Under the pieces are notes generated by a model that was given only the letters and a program-made list of their open reading frames with translations, had not been told where the DNA came from and made no database searches. Source: Planctomycetota bacterium (lineage in GTDB: Bacteria > Planctomycetota > Phycisphaerae > WQYP01). Taken from it: a stretch of 13,071 bases of DNA. The translations under genes and the position numbers were made by a program. The stretch lies in contig JAJYGE010000239.1 of assembly GCA_021785155.1 (NCBI GenBank), positions 1 through 13,071 of the forward strand, in the 5' to 3' direction. Shown here in pieces: positions 6,603 to 13,071 of the stretch (positions within the stretch are counted from its first letter, which is position 1; each line of letters begins with the position of its first letter).

Positions 6603-7376
6603 TTACTTTGTTAAGCGAACACGACCGGCCATGCGGGGCCGACGCAATTCTCCGCAGGAGACGGCCTGCCGACCCGATCCGGTTACAATTACCGCGCGGC
6701 CCGCCTCGTCAACGTGCGTCAATATGCCTTCGACTTTCGGCTCTGAACCATCACCACCGTATACTACCGCCTGATTTTGCCATGCCAACCGTAATTGAAT
6801 ACGGGGGAGAATTGTTGCCGCAAAACCACCGGTTTCCATAAGTTCAAGATTTTTTCGGATGTTATCCACCAGTAATTCCCGCAGTGTCTGAAGATCGACC
6901 AATTTGCCAAGTGCATCGGAAATGCTTGTGGCGGGTTGCCGTAAATCCCGTCCCAGTCGGCGGGCGGGAAAATTGGCATTGATCCCCACGCCGGCAATAA
7001 TAATCGATTGATCTCCGTCGAGTTCACACTGGCATAAAACGCCGGCAATTTTTTTTTCATTTACCAGCAGATCATTAGGCCATTTAATAACGCAGTGCAG
7101 TTGGCAGCAAATCTGCAACGCTTCAGCGGCGGCCAGACCCACGGCCAATGGAGCTGTGGCGTAAGTTTCCGCGGCTTGCCGTAGCGGCCAAATCACGCTA
7201 AGCCATAAGCCACCGGGGGGGCTTTGCCAAGTTCGTCCGGAACGTCCGATGCCCGCGGTCTGTTGTGTCGCCACAATTGCGCAGGGGGGCGGCGTCAGGG
7301 ATAACTTATCCGCGAGCCAGCGCCGTCGGGCCTCAAGATTGGTGGAATCAACTTGATCAAGAAAGATTGTGTGCAT
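6603..7376 (-). CDS. birA: Biotin--[acetyl-CoA-carboxylase] ligase, monofunctional
   Basis: The enzyme activates biotin as biotinyl-5'-AMP and attaches it to the carboxyl-carrier lysine of acetyl-CoA carboxylase. In 257 residues I see STN at 11-13, the biotinoyl-AMP loop QTAGIGRSGRTW at 39-50, KWPND at 98-102 with the catalytic-site lysine, KIAGVL at 109-114 and GVGINAN at 129-135. A small C-terminal beta domain covers the last 50 or so residues. The usual GRGRRGR loop reads GIGRSGR; the arginine equivalent to E. coli Arg118 is kept as Arg45. There is no N-terminal helix-turn-helix, so it should not repress transcription as E. coli BirA does. The start is ATG at 7376-7374, preceded by an in-frame TTG (7379), with no Shine-Dalgarno sequence. 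It lies 5' of cysC on the same strand, but 140 bp and a candidate promoter separate them. Confidence 0.93.
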   Translation of the reverse strand: MHTIFLDQVDSTNLEARRRWLADKLSLTPPPCAIVATQQTAGIGRSGRTWQSPPGGLWLSVIWPLRQAAETYATAPLAVGLAAAEALQICCQLHCVIKWPNDLLVNEKKIAGVLCQCELDGDQSIIIAGVGINANFPARRLGRDLRQPATSISDALGKLVDLQTLRELLVDNIRKNLELMETGGFAATILPRIQLRLAWQNQAVVYGGDGSEPKVEGILTHVDEAGRAVIVTGSGRQAVSCGELRRPRMAGRVRLTK

Positions 7377-7384
7377 CAATTACT

Positions 7385-7413
7385 ACTATGCTTCAGGATC
7401 AGTCCGGGGTCAA
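7385..7413 (-). promoter_or_regulatory. Candidate promoter of birA giving an almost leaderless mRNA
   Basis: On the minus strand TTGACC (7413-7408) and CATAGT (7390-7385) are 17 bases apart, matching consensus at five and four of six positions. Normal spacing would start transcription near 7378, two bases before the ATG at 7376. This agrees with the lack of a ribosome binding site. Confidence 0.35.
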
Positions 7414-7581
7414 CCTGGTGCTCCGTCAATCCTAATTTATAGGCGTGACAGAGCACGAGTCGCACCAAAAATGCCTCGGCGTATAAACCGGGTTATCACT
7501 ATTGCGAGAAAATGAAGGTATGATGATCCTGCGGTTGTGACGATCGTGGTCGAAATTCCGGGTGAAAGTGAAAATTGAAAA

Positions 7582-8484
7582 ATGTCAGACCAGGAAAAGC
7601 GTGAATCGTGGCCCAATCGGGCATCAATGGAATTATTAAGGCATCTGGCAATTCGTTCGCCGCTGGCCGCGCATGGTGCAATGCCGGCGGGCCAGCGATC
7701 CAGACAATTGGGCCTGAGTATGGAGATGGCGGATTCCAGATCCTATGTACAGGGGGACGATCCGCGCCATCTTGATTGGAGAATGCTGGCAAAGTTTGAT
7801 CAACTGGTGGTGCGACTGTTTTATGCGGAACGGGCATTGCGCATTGCCATTAGCCTGGATTGTTCCGCGAGCATGGATTTTGGATCGCCGCGAAAATTCG
7901 ATTTTGCCCGATTGCTCACGGCGTGTCTGGGCATTATTGCGATTAACGGGCACCATGAATTACGCGTGCTGCCGACAGGAATCGGGGATGATGGTCGTGT
8001 GTCGGCATCTTCCGCGGTGGCCATGGAGGGTCTGCTGCAAAAACTGCGGTCCTTGCATCCGCGTGGCGAAATGGATTGGTCGGGGCAGTTAAGGGCCGCC
8101 GGGCATCGTTGTGACGTGCTGATACTGATCAGTGATTGCCTGCCGCCGCGAGATTCAGGTGCGACATTTAAAGCGGTGGCGTCGCGGGGCACGCGGCTGG
8201 TGGTGCTCCATACACTAAGCCCGGAGGAACTGCATCCGAGCTTCACCGGGACTCCGGTGCTGCGCGATCCGGAGAGTGGCCGGGTGCGGCGCGTTTCCGG
8301 CGCGGCGGAGGTTTACCAAACGCGTCTGGCGCAGTGGCGCGATGATTTAAAGCGCGCGGTGGGACAATGCGGCGGCAATTACATTAAGGTATGCACAACA
8401 GATGAGATAAAGTCCGTCCTGACCGTGGCTTTGCGCGAGGTTTTGAACCGGAAGCAGACCGCGCCGGATTCGAAAGAAAAATAA
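7582..8484 (+). CDS. DUF58 / von Willebrand factor A-like protein
   Basis: This is a 300-residue cytosolic protein of the DUF58 family. Members usually pair with a MoxR-type AAA ATPase in a chaperone-like system for assembly or metal insertion of partner proteins. The hallmark DUF58 segment, YVQGDDPRHLDWRMLAKFD, covers residues 55-73. It leads into a vWA-like fold whose metal site is DCSASM at 93-98 (Asp93, Ser95, Ser97), with a further acidic strand end ILISD at 181-185. No transmembrane helix is present, unlike many longer DUF58 proteins. No moxR gene or further vWA gene lies beside it; the upstream neighbour is divergent birA. The ATG at 7582 is the first in frame, preceded only by an A-rich stretch without a clear binding site. 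The stop is followed at once by three more in-frame TAA codons. The family is certain enough; the biological partner is unknown. Confidence 0.9.
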   Translation: MSDQEKRESWPNRASMELLRHLAIRSPLAAHGAMPAGQRSRQLGLSMEMADSRSYVQGDDPRHLDWRMLAKFDQLVVRLFYAERALRIAISLDCSASMDFGSPRKFDFARLLTACLGIIAINGHHELRVLPTGIGDDGRVSASSAVAMEGLLQKLRSLHPRGEMDWSGQLRAAGHRCDVLILISDCLPPRDSGATFKAVASRGTRLVVLHTLSPEELHPSFTGTPVLRDPESGRVRRVSGAAEVYQTRLAQWRDDLKRAVGQCGGNYIKVCTTDEIKSVLTVALREVLNRKQTAPDSKEK

Positions 8485-8576
8485 TAATAATAAATTTAAG
8501 AAATTGTGTTAATGAAAATAAGGGCATAGTGCCGATAATAATGGTGTCCCAATTGTTCTCTTTACCAAAATTGAAA

Positions 8577-8585
8577 GGGGGTGAT
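8577..8585 (+). promoter_or_regulatory. Near-perfect Shine-Dalgarno sequence of the 34-residue gene
   Basis: GGGGGTGAT (8577-8585) lies four bases before the ATG at 8590 and could pair with most of the 16S rRNA 3' end. It is the strongest binding site in the window and the main reason for calling the short gene below. Confidence 0.75.
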
Positions 8586-8589
8586 ACAA

Positions 8590-8694
8590 ATGGCGACCAA
8601 GAAAAAGGCTGCATCAAGCAGCAAGAGCACGAAGAAATCTTCCGCGAAGAAATCTTCGACCAAGAGCACGAAGAAATCCGCAAGTCGGCGGTAA
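8590..8694 (+). CDS. 34-residue Lys/Ser-rich basic peptide
   Basis: This very short gene runs from ATG at 8590 to TAA at 8692-8694. It encodes a protein made almost only of Lys, Ser, Thr and Ala with two final Arg, starting MATKKKAASS and ending KKSASRR. It has no acidic, aromatic or aliphatic side chains apart from Met1. Such sequences resemble the tails of histone H1-like and AlgP-type DNA-binding proteins, so binding to nucleic acid or another polyanion is a reasonable guess. No enzyme function is possible. The DNA is internally repeated: an 18-base unit occurs at 8622-8639 and 8661-8678, and a 12-base unit at 8631-8642 and 8646-8657. A near-perfect ribosome binding site precedes it, and an intrinsic terminator follows 73 bp later. 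It may share a transcript with the DUF58 gene 105 bp upstream. No other gene here has this composition. Confidence 0.72.
   Translation: MATKKKAASSSKSTKKSSAKKSSTKSTKKSASRR
8622..8678 (+). repeat. Internal direct repeats in the Lys/Ser-rich gene
   Basis: CAAGAGCACGAAGAAATC occurs at 8622-8639 and again at 8661-8678, 39 bases (13 codons) later. GAAGAAATCTTC occurs at 8631-8642 and 8646-8657, 15 bases apart. Both offsets are multiples of three, so repeat expansion or loss would keep the reading frame. Confidence 0.8.
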
Positions 8695-8766
8695 TTTGTG
8701 TTCGGCGCGGCACTTTGATTCATTCAAAGGTCCTTGCTCAGCCGCGATCATGCGAATTCACGCATC

Positions 8767-8793
8767 AGCCCGCGAATTATCGCGGGCTTTTTT
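8767..8793 (+). terminator. Rho-independent terminator
   Basis: The stem AGCCCGCG (8767-8774) pairs perfectly with CGCGGGCT (8781-8788) around a six-base loop and is followed by a run of T ending at 8793. This is a textbook intrinsic terminator on the plus strand. It closes the DUF58/small basic peptide unit and separates it from ctaA. Confidence 0.9.
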
Positions 8794-8879
8794 CATGCGC
8801 CCCCACATCGGCAGGCCCACAAAACAATCCGCCGAATCGGCGAATTTCCGGGATAAAAAAATAATGAAGGGATTGTGAC

Positions 8880-8909
8880 TTGAAAAGTCCCTCCCCTTGC
8901 CACTAGGAT
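8880..8909 (+). promoter_or_regulatory. Candidate sigma-70 promoter of ctaA
   Basis: TTGAAA (8880-8885) and TAGGAT (8904-8909) are 18 bases apart, matching consensus at five and four of six positions. Initiation would fall near 8916, on the GTG that opens the longest ctaA frame. It therefore favours translation from the ATG codons at 8946/8949. Confidence 0.35.
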
Positions 8910-8945
8910 CATGACGTGCTGAATGGTGCAGTCGATTGGAAAATA

Positions 8946-10337
8946 ATGATGCCGCTGACTTCCACACTAAATAACAATTTGAACGTCTCACCGAACCTTC
9001 CAACCCCCGATCCTCGACCTTATGGTCGCAAGGATGCCGGTGATGTGCTGGCAGTGGGCTTGGCGACAACGGTGCTGATGTGGTCGGTGGGATACATTTT
9101 CCGTATGCCCGGTGATCGGGTGCCGGCCCCGGTAATTCTTGGAGCATTGATCGTGCTTCTCATCGGAGGAGGTTTCGTGGGAGCCTGGCGCACACGGCGC
9201 GGCCCGATTGGCGGTTTGTGGGTGGGACTTATCACCGGATTGCTGAACTTGCTGGTATTAGGTTCACTGGGAAGAGATCTCACCACCGATCATCGCATTG
9301 TGGCTTATGAATTTGTGTGGGCCCCCATCAGCGTCATTACCACCGGGTTATTGGCATGGCTGGGCGGTTTTTTTGGCGCAAAATTCAACCCTGATCATCG
9401 ACAATATCTTCACCCGGAAGGATCTTTCACGCTTTCCACCACCGTGGCCACGTTGGTATTGATTATGGCCGGGGGAATGGTTACGGGATTGAATGCGGGT
9501 TTGTCAGTTCCGGATTGGCCGGACTCGTTTCGATTCGGCATGTTCTTTTTCCCTTTATCGCACATGACCGGCGGCGTTTTTTTTGAACACACGCATCGCC
9601 TGCTGGGCACGTTGGTGGGCCTGGCGACCTTCATTCAGACGGTCTATCTGTTCCGCCATGAATCTCGGCGCTGGGTTAAGGTAACAGCGTTGGTGGCACT
9701 GCTGATGGTGATCGTGCAGGGACTCATGGGCGGCTTGCGGGTGACCGGTCACTTTACCTTGGCCAAGTCGCGATTGGGGATGGATCCCAGCACGCCGCTG
9801 GCCATTGTTCATGGCGCATTTGGTCAAGTATTTTTTGCGGTGCTGGTTTTTCTGGCGGCGGTCTGTTCCCCGACATGGACCAGTGATATTAAACCCCGGC
9901 CACGTTTAAGCGCGCATCTGGGACGTGGCGCGGCCTGGGTTCTGGTGGGTGTACTGTTGGTGCAATTGACATTGGGGGCGATACTGCGCCATGTCGGCGG
10001 CGTATTGCTTTTGCATATTTGCGTGGCGGTAGTGGTGCTGCTTTTGGCTTTGTTTTCCGGGGCCCGCGCCTGGGGATTAAATCCCGATCAGCCCATTCTT
10101 AAGCGCGTGGGCCTGGCGCTGTTATGCGTGGTAACGCTGCAAGTATTGCTGGGGGTATGTGCGGTGATCGCATTAGGCGGTGGCGGCCCGTTGGAACATC
10201 CGGATATGGCCCAGGCTGTGATTACCACAGCGCACCAGACCACGGGAGCGGTTTTGCTGGCGGTAGCGGTGTTGCTGGCGACATGGAGCGTCCGGCTGGA
10301 ATGTCCGATCAAATTGAGGGCGTTGGAGGCATCATGA
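8946..10337 (+). CDS. ctaA: Heme A synthase, COX15/CtaA family, with an extra N-terminal membrane domain
   Basis: Heme A synthase oxidises the C8 methyl group of heme O to a formyl group, giving the heme A of aa3-type cytochrome c oxidases; it is an inner-membrane protein. The C-terminal 310 residues fit the family. They hold GLSVPDWP near 185-192, the EHTHR motif (Glu214, His215, His217), and further heme-ligand candidates His289 (AIVHGAFGQ), His357 (LLLHIC) and His430 (TTAHQTTG). Eight transmembrane helices fit this part. Before it lie about 150 residues with four more hydrophobic helices (about 36-52, 61-81, 88-108 and 119-144), absent from the usual 300-350-residue enzyme. The product has 463 residues from ATG 8946; a GTG at 8916 would add ten and has AGGA seven bases upstream, so the start is uncertain. 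No ctaB or oxidase gene is beside it. It converges on the sigma-54 regulator gene with only six bases between stops. Confidence 0.88.
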   Translation: MMPLTSTLNNNLNVSPNLPTPDPRPYGRKDAGDVLAVGLATTVLMWSVGYIFRMPGDRVPAPVILGALIVLLIGGGFVGAWRTRRGPIGGLWVGLITGLLNLLVLGSLGRDLTTDHRIVAYEFVWAPISVITTGLLAWLGGFFGAKFNPDHRQYLHPEGSFTLSTTVATLVLIMAGGMVTGLNAGLSVPDWPDSFRFGMFFFPLSHMTGGVFFEHTHRLLGTLVGLATFIQTVYLFRHESRRWVKVTALVALLMVIVQGLMGGLRVTGHFTLAKSRLGMDPSTPLAIVHGAFGQVFFAVLVFLAAVCSPTWTSDIKPRPRLSAHLGRGAAWVLVGVLLVQLTLGAILRHVGGVLLLHICVAVVVLLLALFSGARAWGLNPDQPILKRVGLALLCVVTLQVLLGVCAVIALGGGGPLEHPDMAQAVITTAHQTTGAVLLAVAVLLATWSVRLECPIKLRALEAS

Positions 10338-10343
10338 CGCTGT

Positions 10344-11963
10344 TTACGCCGGGGGCGCTTCGTCATGTGAATCGCCGGATTCAATACCCATTTCCTTGAC
10401 CTTTTTATTAAGTGTATTGCGGTTAATGCCTAAAAAATCGGCGGCCTTTATTTTGACATCGCCGCACCGTTGCATCGCCTTTTCCAACAATGCTTTTTCA
10501 ACCTGATGAATGACCAGGTCGTAAATCTGTCCTTCGCGCAGGGCATACTCGTTGATGGCCTGTTCGGCGAGTCGATGAACCAGACCGTCAAGATCCTCGC
10601 TGGCCATATTGGTTCGGCCCTGTTGAGCAAATGCGCGTATGGCGGTAGGCAGCAGATCCTCGGTCAGGGAATCGCCCCGGCTTAAAACCACGGCGCGTTC
10701 CATGGCATTTTCCAATTCCCGCACATTGCCCGGCCACGGATAACGGATAAATGTATTTACCAGTTCCCGACTTATTTTATTGAGGTTCTTGCCATTCTCC
10801 GCATTAAATTTATCGAAGAAAAAGTCGATGAGTCGGGGAATATCTTCCCGCCTGTTTCGAAGTGCGGGCAGGTTGATCGTCACGACATTAAGACGATAAA
10901 AGAGATCCTCCCTGAATTTTCCTTTGGCCACTTCATCCTGCAGGCTTAGGTTGGTCGCGGCGATGATGCGGACATCCACGCGAATGGTCCGATTGTCGCC
11001 GACACGTTCAAACTCCCTTTCTTGCAGTACCCGCAGGAGCTTGACCTGCAGACTGGTCTCCAGGGTTCCTATTTCATCAAGAAAAAGGGTGCCGGTATGG
11101 GCCGCTTCAAAGCGGCCGATCTTATCGCGAATGGCACCGGTGAAACTGCCTTTGACGTGGCCAAAAAGCTCGGATTCCAATAGCGTACCGCTTAGAGCGC
11201 CGCAATTCATGCGGATAAAAGGCTTGTCGGACCGGCTGGAATTAAAATGAATGGCCTTGGCGATAAGTTCCTTTCCGGTGCCGGTTTCCCCCAGCAGCAA
11301 TACCGTCGCCCTACTCGTAGCCACTTGGGCGATGGTGTCAAATACCTCCAACATGCTCGGGGCGCTGCCGATGATATTGTCAAACTTGTATTTGCTTTGC
11401 AGGGTGCTGCGGAGCTGTCGGCGTTCCTCCAGCCATTCTTCCCGCTCGGTGGCGACAATGGAACTGATTTTAATGGCCTGGGCGATAAATGCGGCGATGA
11501 TTTCCAGAAGGCGCTGGTCGTTGGCCAGCGTATCAATATCCACAAACTGCTTGTCCACGGACAAGGCACCACAAGCTTTGGACTCAATAAGAATCGGCAC
11601 GCAGATAAAACTGGTTACCTGGCCGGGTACCGGGACGCGTGCGCCGGTGCGGTTGAGAAACTGCATGTCTTTGCTTATATCCTCCACCACCCGCGGCTTT
11701 CCAGTGGCCACCACCTGCCCGGTAATGCCTTCGCCGACATCATACCGGCCACGCTGAATTTCGTTCATGGTGAGGCCCAGCGCGGCTTCAATTTGTAATT
11801 TTCCAGTGGCGGAGTCCAACAGCACCATGGAGCCACGCTCCATGCCCAGCCGATCGGCCAATACGCGCATGGTCTGATCAAAGACAGCGTGCAGGTCCAA
11901 GCCTGACGAAAGCACCCGGCCAATTTCAGTAAGAATGGTCAATTCAAGTTCCGCGCGACCCAT
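10344..11963 (-). CDS. Sigma-54-dependent transcriptional activator: GAF, AAA+ and Fis-type HTH domains
   Basis: This is an enhancer-binding protein that activates RNA polymerase-sigma-54 by ATP hydrolysis. Its 539 residues hold an N-terminal GAF sensor (about 1-165), a linker helix, the AAA+ core and a Fis-like helix-turn-helix. The core shows Walker A GETGTGKE at 225-232, the sigma-54-contacting loop GSFTGA at 272-277 (usually GAFTGA), Walker [10 protein letters not shown] at 291-299, REDLFYRL at 351-358 and GNVRELEN at 412-419. The DNA-binding part covers about 501-527 ([15 protein letters not shown]). The layout is that of NifA, but no nitrogen-fixation gene is present, so I do not use that name. 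The start is ATG at 11963-11961, with GGAGG eight bases upstream (11976-11972). The longer frame to 12164 would add 67 residues unlike any regulator and run through the candidate promoter. Its ligand and targets are unknown. Confidence 0.92.
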   Translation of the reverse strand: MGRAELELTILTEIGRVLSSGLDLHAVFDQTMRVLADRLGMERGSMVLLDSATGKLQIEAALGLTMNEIQRGRYDVGEGITGQVVATGKPRVVEDISKDMQFLNRTGARVPVPGQVTSFICVPILIESKACGALSVDKQFVDIDTLANDQRLLEIIAAFIAQAIKISSIVATEREEWLEERRQLRSTLQSKYKFDNIIGSAPSMLEVFDTIAQVATSRATVLLLGETGTGKELIAKAIHFNSSRSDKPFIRMNCGALSGTLLESELFGHVKGSFTGAIRDKIGRFEAAHTGTLFLDEIGTLETSLQVKLLRVLQEREFERVGDNRTIRVDVRIIAATNLSLQDEVAKGKFREDLFYRLNVVTINLPALRNRREDIPRLIDFFFDKFNAENGKNLNKISRELVNTFIRYPWPGNVRELENAMERAVVLSRGDSLTEDLLPTAIRAFAQQGRTNMASEDLDGLVHRLAEQAINEYALREGQIYDLVIHQVEKALLEKAMQRCGDVKIKAADFLGINRNTLNKKVKEMGIESGDSHDEAPPA

Positions 11964-11988
11964 GATGCCAACCTCCGCAACTACTGGC

Positions 11989-12019
11989 AGTATATTCCGT
12001 CCGCACGACCCAGTTTCAA
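11989..12019 (-). promoter_or_regulatory. Candidate promoter of the sigma-54 activator gene
   Basis: On the minus strand, TTGAAA (12019-12014) and TATACT (11994-11989), each five of six matches to consensus, are separated by 19 bases, slightly long. Initiation near 11982 would leave about 19 bases before the ATG at 11963, including the GGAGG at 11976-11972. Confidence 0.35.
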
Positions 12020-12265
12020 ACCAAAACCGAGCTACTGCCGCGCAACAGCCATCTGCTATTGTACTATGCAAACGCCGTGCGCAAGGGGTAAGCAATGGCG
12101 AAAAAAATAGCAGAGGGCATAACCCGAGGATAAAATAGATGGAATAAACGATATGTAAAGTCATATAAAAACTTTACTTATGATTATTACACAGGGCCTT
12201 TTTTAGCCGTGGATTGTTACGATAGTTGAGCCGCAATCAATATGAACCCGGCCTTGCACCAAGAA

Positions 12266-12343
12266 TAGGCATGCCTAATATTTAGTCGAATTTGTATGGT
12301 TAACGGCATTTTAAGATTTCTATGTGCTTATAAATTAGGCATG
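12266..12343. promoter_or_regulatory. Candidate operator: 12-bp palindrome plus half-site repeat
   Basis: TAGGCATGCCTA (12266-12277) is a perfect palindrome. Its first eight bases, TAGGCATG, recur at 12336-12343, exactly 70 bp downstream in the same orientation. The pair lies between divergent genes, 150-230 bp upstream of the secreted-protein start. A dimeric repressor or activator site is plausible, but no bound regulator can be named. Confidence 0.35.
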
Positions 12344-12492
12344 TATTGCGTGTCGGTTTCAAAATCGAGTGGGATCGCCATGATGGCATGATTAAAACCA
12401 CAGCGGTTGCGTGTTCGGTGGAGTTTGCGTCAGGCCATCGCCCGTCGTAAACTCATAGCGCGCCACCCGCAAAATTCTCATCGGAGCCGGTT

Positions 12493-13071
12493 ATGACTAT
12501 TTTCGGACGCCAACGGGAAGTATTGCCTAACATCTCTGGATTGCCAATAGTCCTGTCTGGATGCTTTATATTGGCCGTCGCATCCACCGCCTTTGCTCGC
12601 GCCGGGCATGGGGGTGACGCTACAAATTCCGCCGCAACGACTAACGTGGTGGTCCCGTTTAATCCGTCCGCATACTCCAACGCGATTATAGGATTAACTT
12701 CCGCGAACTGGCAGATTTCTGATAACGCGCAAAGCGCTGCGAACAAGGCGTTTGCGGAACAGATGCGGAAGCTGACCGGCGTAAAAGGCGCAGAGCAACG
12801 ATCACAAATTGTTCGCGCGTTGGAATTTCAGAAAGCGCTTGTGCATTTCGCTTTAAACGTTCGATTTATGCCCATGGCTGAAAAAATAGCCTTGGCGAAG
12901 TTTTGGTTGCGTCAAAAGCGGGTGTCGATTCTTGCCGAGGTGCTTTCCGGGGATACGCACCAAAATGTAAAAGGGCTGCAAGGAGTTGATAGCATCCCCG
13001 GCTGGCAGGCGGACGTCGTATTGAGTTGGCAACTGCCCAGGCTTGGAAGTTCCAATCCGCTGATTCTCTCC
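12493..13071 (+). CDS. Secreted protein of unknown function (partial, C-terminus off the right edge)
   Basis: An open frame of 193 codons runs from ATG at 12493 to the end of the window without a stop. GGAG (12483-12486) lies six bases upstream. The first 37 residues look like a signal peptide: basic residues at 6 and 8, a hydrophobic stretch at about 17-34 and an Ala-x-Ala near 33-37. An LSGC at 21-24 resembles a lipobox, but the hydrophobic core continues past it, so ordinary signal peptidase cleavage seems likelier. A Gly/Ala/Thr/Asn-rich segment follows, then a helical region at about 75-140 with many Lys, Arg, Gln and Ala. I do not recognise a domain. From its residue pattern the visible part could be the front of a longer exported or cell-surface protein. 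A minus-strand frame over 12453-12746 is less credible because it lacks a binding site. Confidence 0.68.
   Translation, partial: MTIFGRQREVLPNISGLPIVLSGCFILAVASTAFARAGHGGDATNSAATTNVVVPFNPSAYSNAIIGLTSANWQISDNAQSAANKAFAEQMRKLTGVKGAEQRSQIVRALEFQKALVHFALNVRFMPMAEKIALAKFWLRQKRVSILAEVLSGDTHQNVKGLQGVDSIPGWQADVVLSWQLPRLGSSNPLILS

Larger units (their letters stand above)
11964..12492. other. Divergent intergenic region upstream of the sigma-54 activator and the secreted protein
   Basis: These 529 bp contain no gene that I can support. The stretch is A+T-richer than its neighbours around 12100-12360. It holds a candidate promoter and binding site for the activator gene (11972-12019), a perfect 12-bp palindrome with a nearby half-site copy (12266-12343), and a GCCAT/ATGGC repeat near 12375. 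I found no sigma-54 (-24/-12) promoter by eye. Confidence 0.5.

Noticed and set aside
10344..11963. Naming the activator NifA
   Set aside because: The domain order fits NifA, but many other GAF-AAA-Fis activators share it and no nif gene is nearby.
10344..12164. Longer 606-residue version of the sigma-54 activator
   Set aside because: The extra 67 residues have no regulator homology, run through a candidate promoter and lack a binding site. The ATG at 11963 has GGAGG at good spacing.
11964..12492. Sigma-54 promoter upstream of the secreted protein
   Set aside because: No GG-N10-GC element in a TGGCAC/TTGC context was found by eye on the plus strand.
12453..12746. 97-residue minus-strand frame
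   Set aside because: It is antisense to a better plus-strand frame with a signal peptide and binding site, and has no recognisable domain.

Overview
The window carries bacterial chromosomal DNA of moderate G+C with normal coding density. I see no tRNA, rRNA, CRISPR array, insertion sequence or phage gene. The gene set suggests an aerobic (heme A synthase) bacterium, free-living or environmental, with a sigma-54 network. Three traits would suit a planctomycete, perhaps a Phycisphaerae-like lineage: an orphan DUF58 gene, a CtaA protein with a large membrane extension, and a large S41 protease. That assignment is inference from gene style, not from a marker gene.

Layout from left to right. (1) A signal peptide peptidase SppA gene runs leftward off the edge (1-934). 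A large secreted S41/C-terminal processing protease (1283-3514) is divergent from it, followed by a small two-helix membrane protein (3556-3795). (2) A 396-bp convergent gap (3796-4191) holds no convincing gene but several inverted and tandem repeats, including a long imperfect hairpin. (3) A leftward, tightly packed operon follows: cysC (APS kinase), then a PHP-domain phosphatase, then cysH (APS/PAPS reductase). Its probable promoter lies at 6546-6574. birA (biotin-protein ligase) lies upstream on the same strand, probably with its own promoter. (4) Rightward are an orphan DUF58/vWA protein (7582-8484), a 34-residue Lys/Ser-rich protein with a very strong ribosome binding site (8590-8694), an intrinsic terminator (8767-8793) and a COX15/CtaA heme A synthase with an extra N-terminal membrane domain (8946-10337). 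(5) A GAF-AAA-Fis sigma-54 activator (10344-11963) is convergent with ctaA. (6) A 529-bp gene-free stretch with a palindromic candidate operator precedes a partial secreted protein of unknown function that runs off the right edge (12493-13071).

The most informative unit is cysC-PHP-cysH. CysC makes PAPS and CysH reduces it, releasing sulfite and the toxic by-product 3',5'-ADP (pAp). Characterised relatives of the PHP protein remove the 3'-phosphate of pAp. The middle gene therefore probably does the pAp-clearing job that CysQ does elsewhere. The gene order, the 4-nt gap and the 4-nt start/stop overlap are seen directly. The metabolic link is inference from family knowledge.

Starts were re-evaluated with ribosome binding sites. 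The PHP gene probably starts at a GTG, the sigma-54 activator starts well inside its longest reading frame, and birA and possibly ctaA may have very short leaders.
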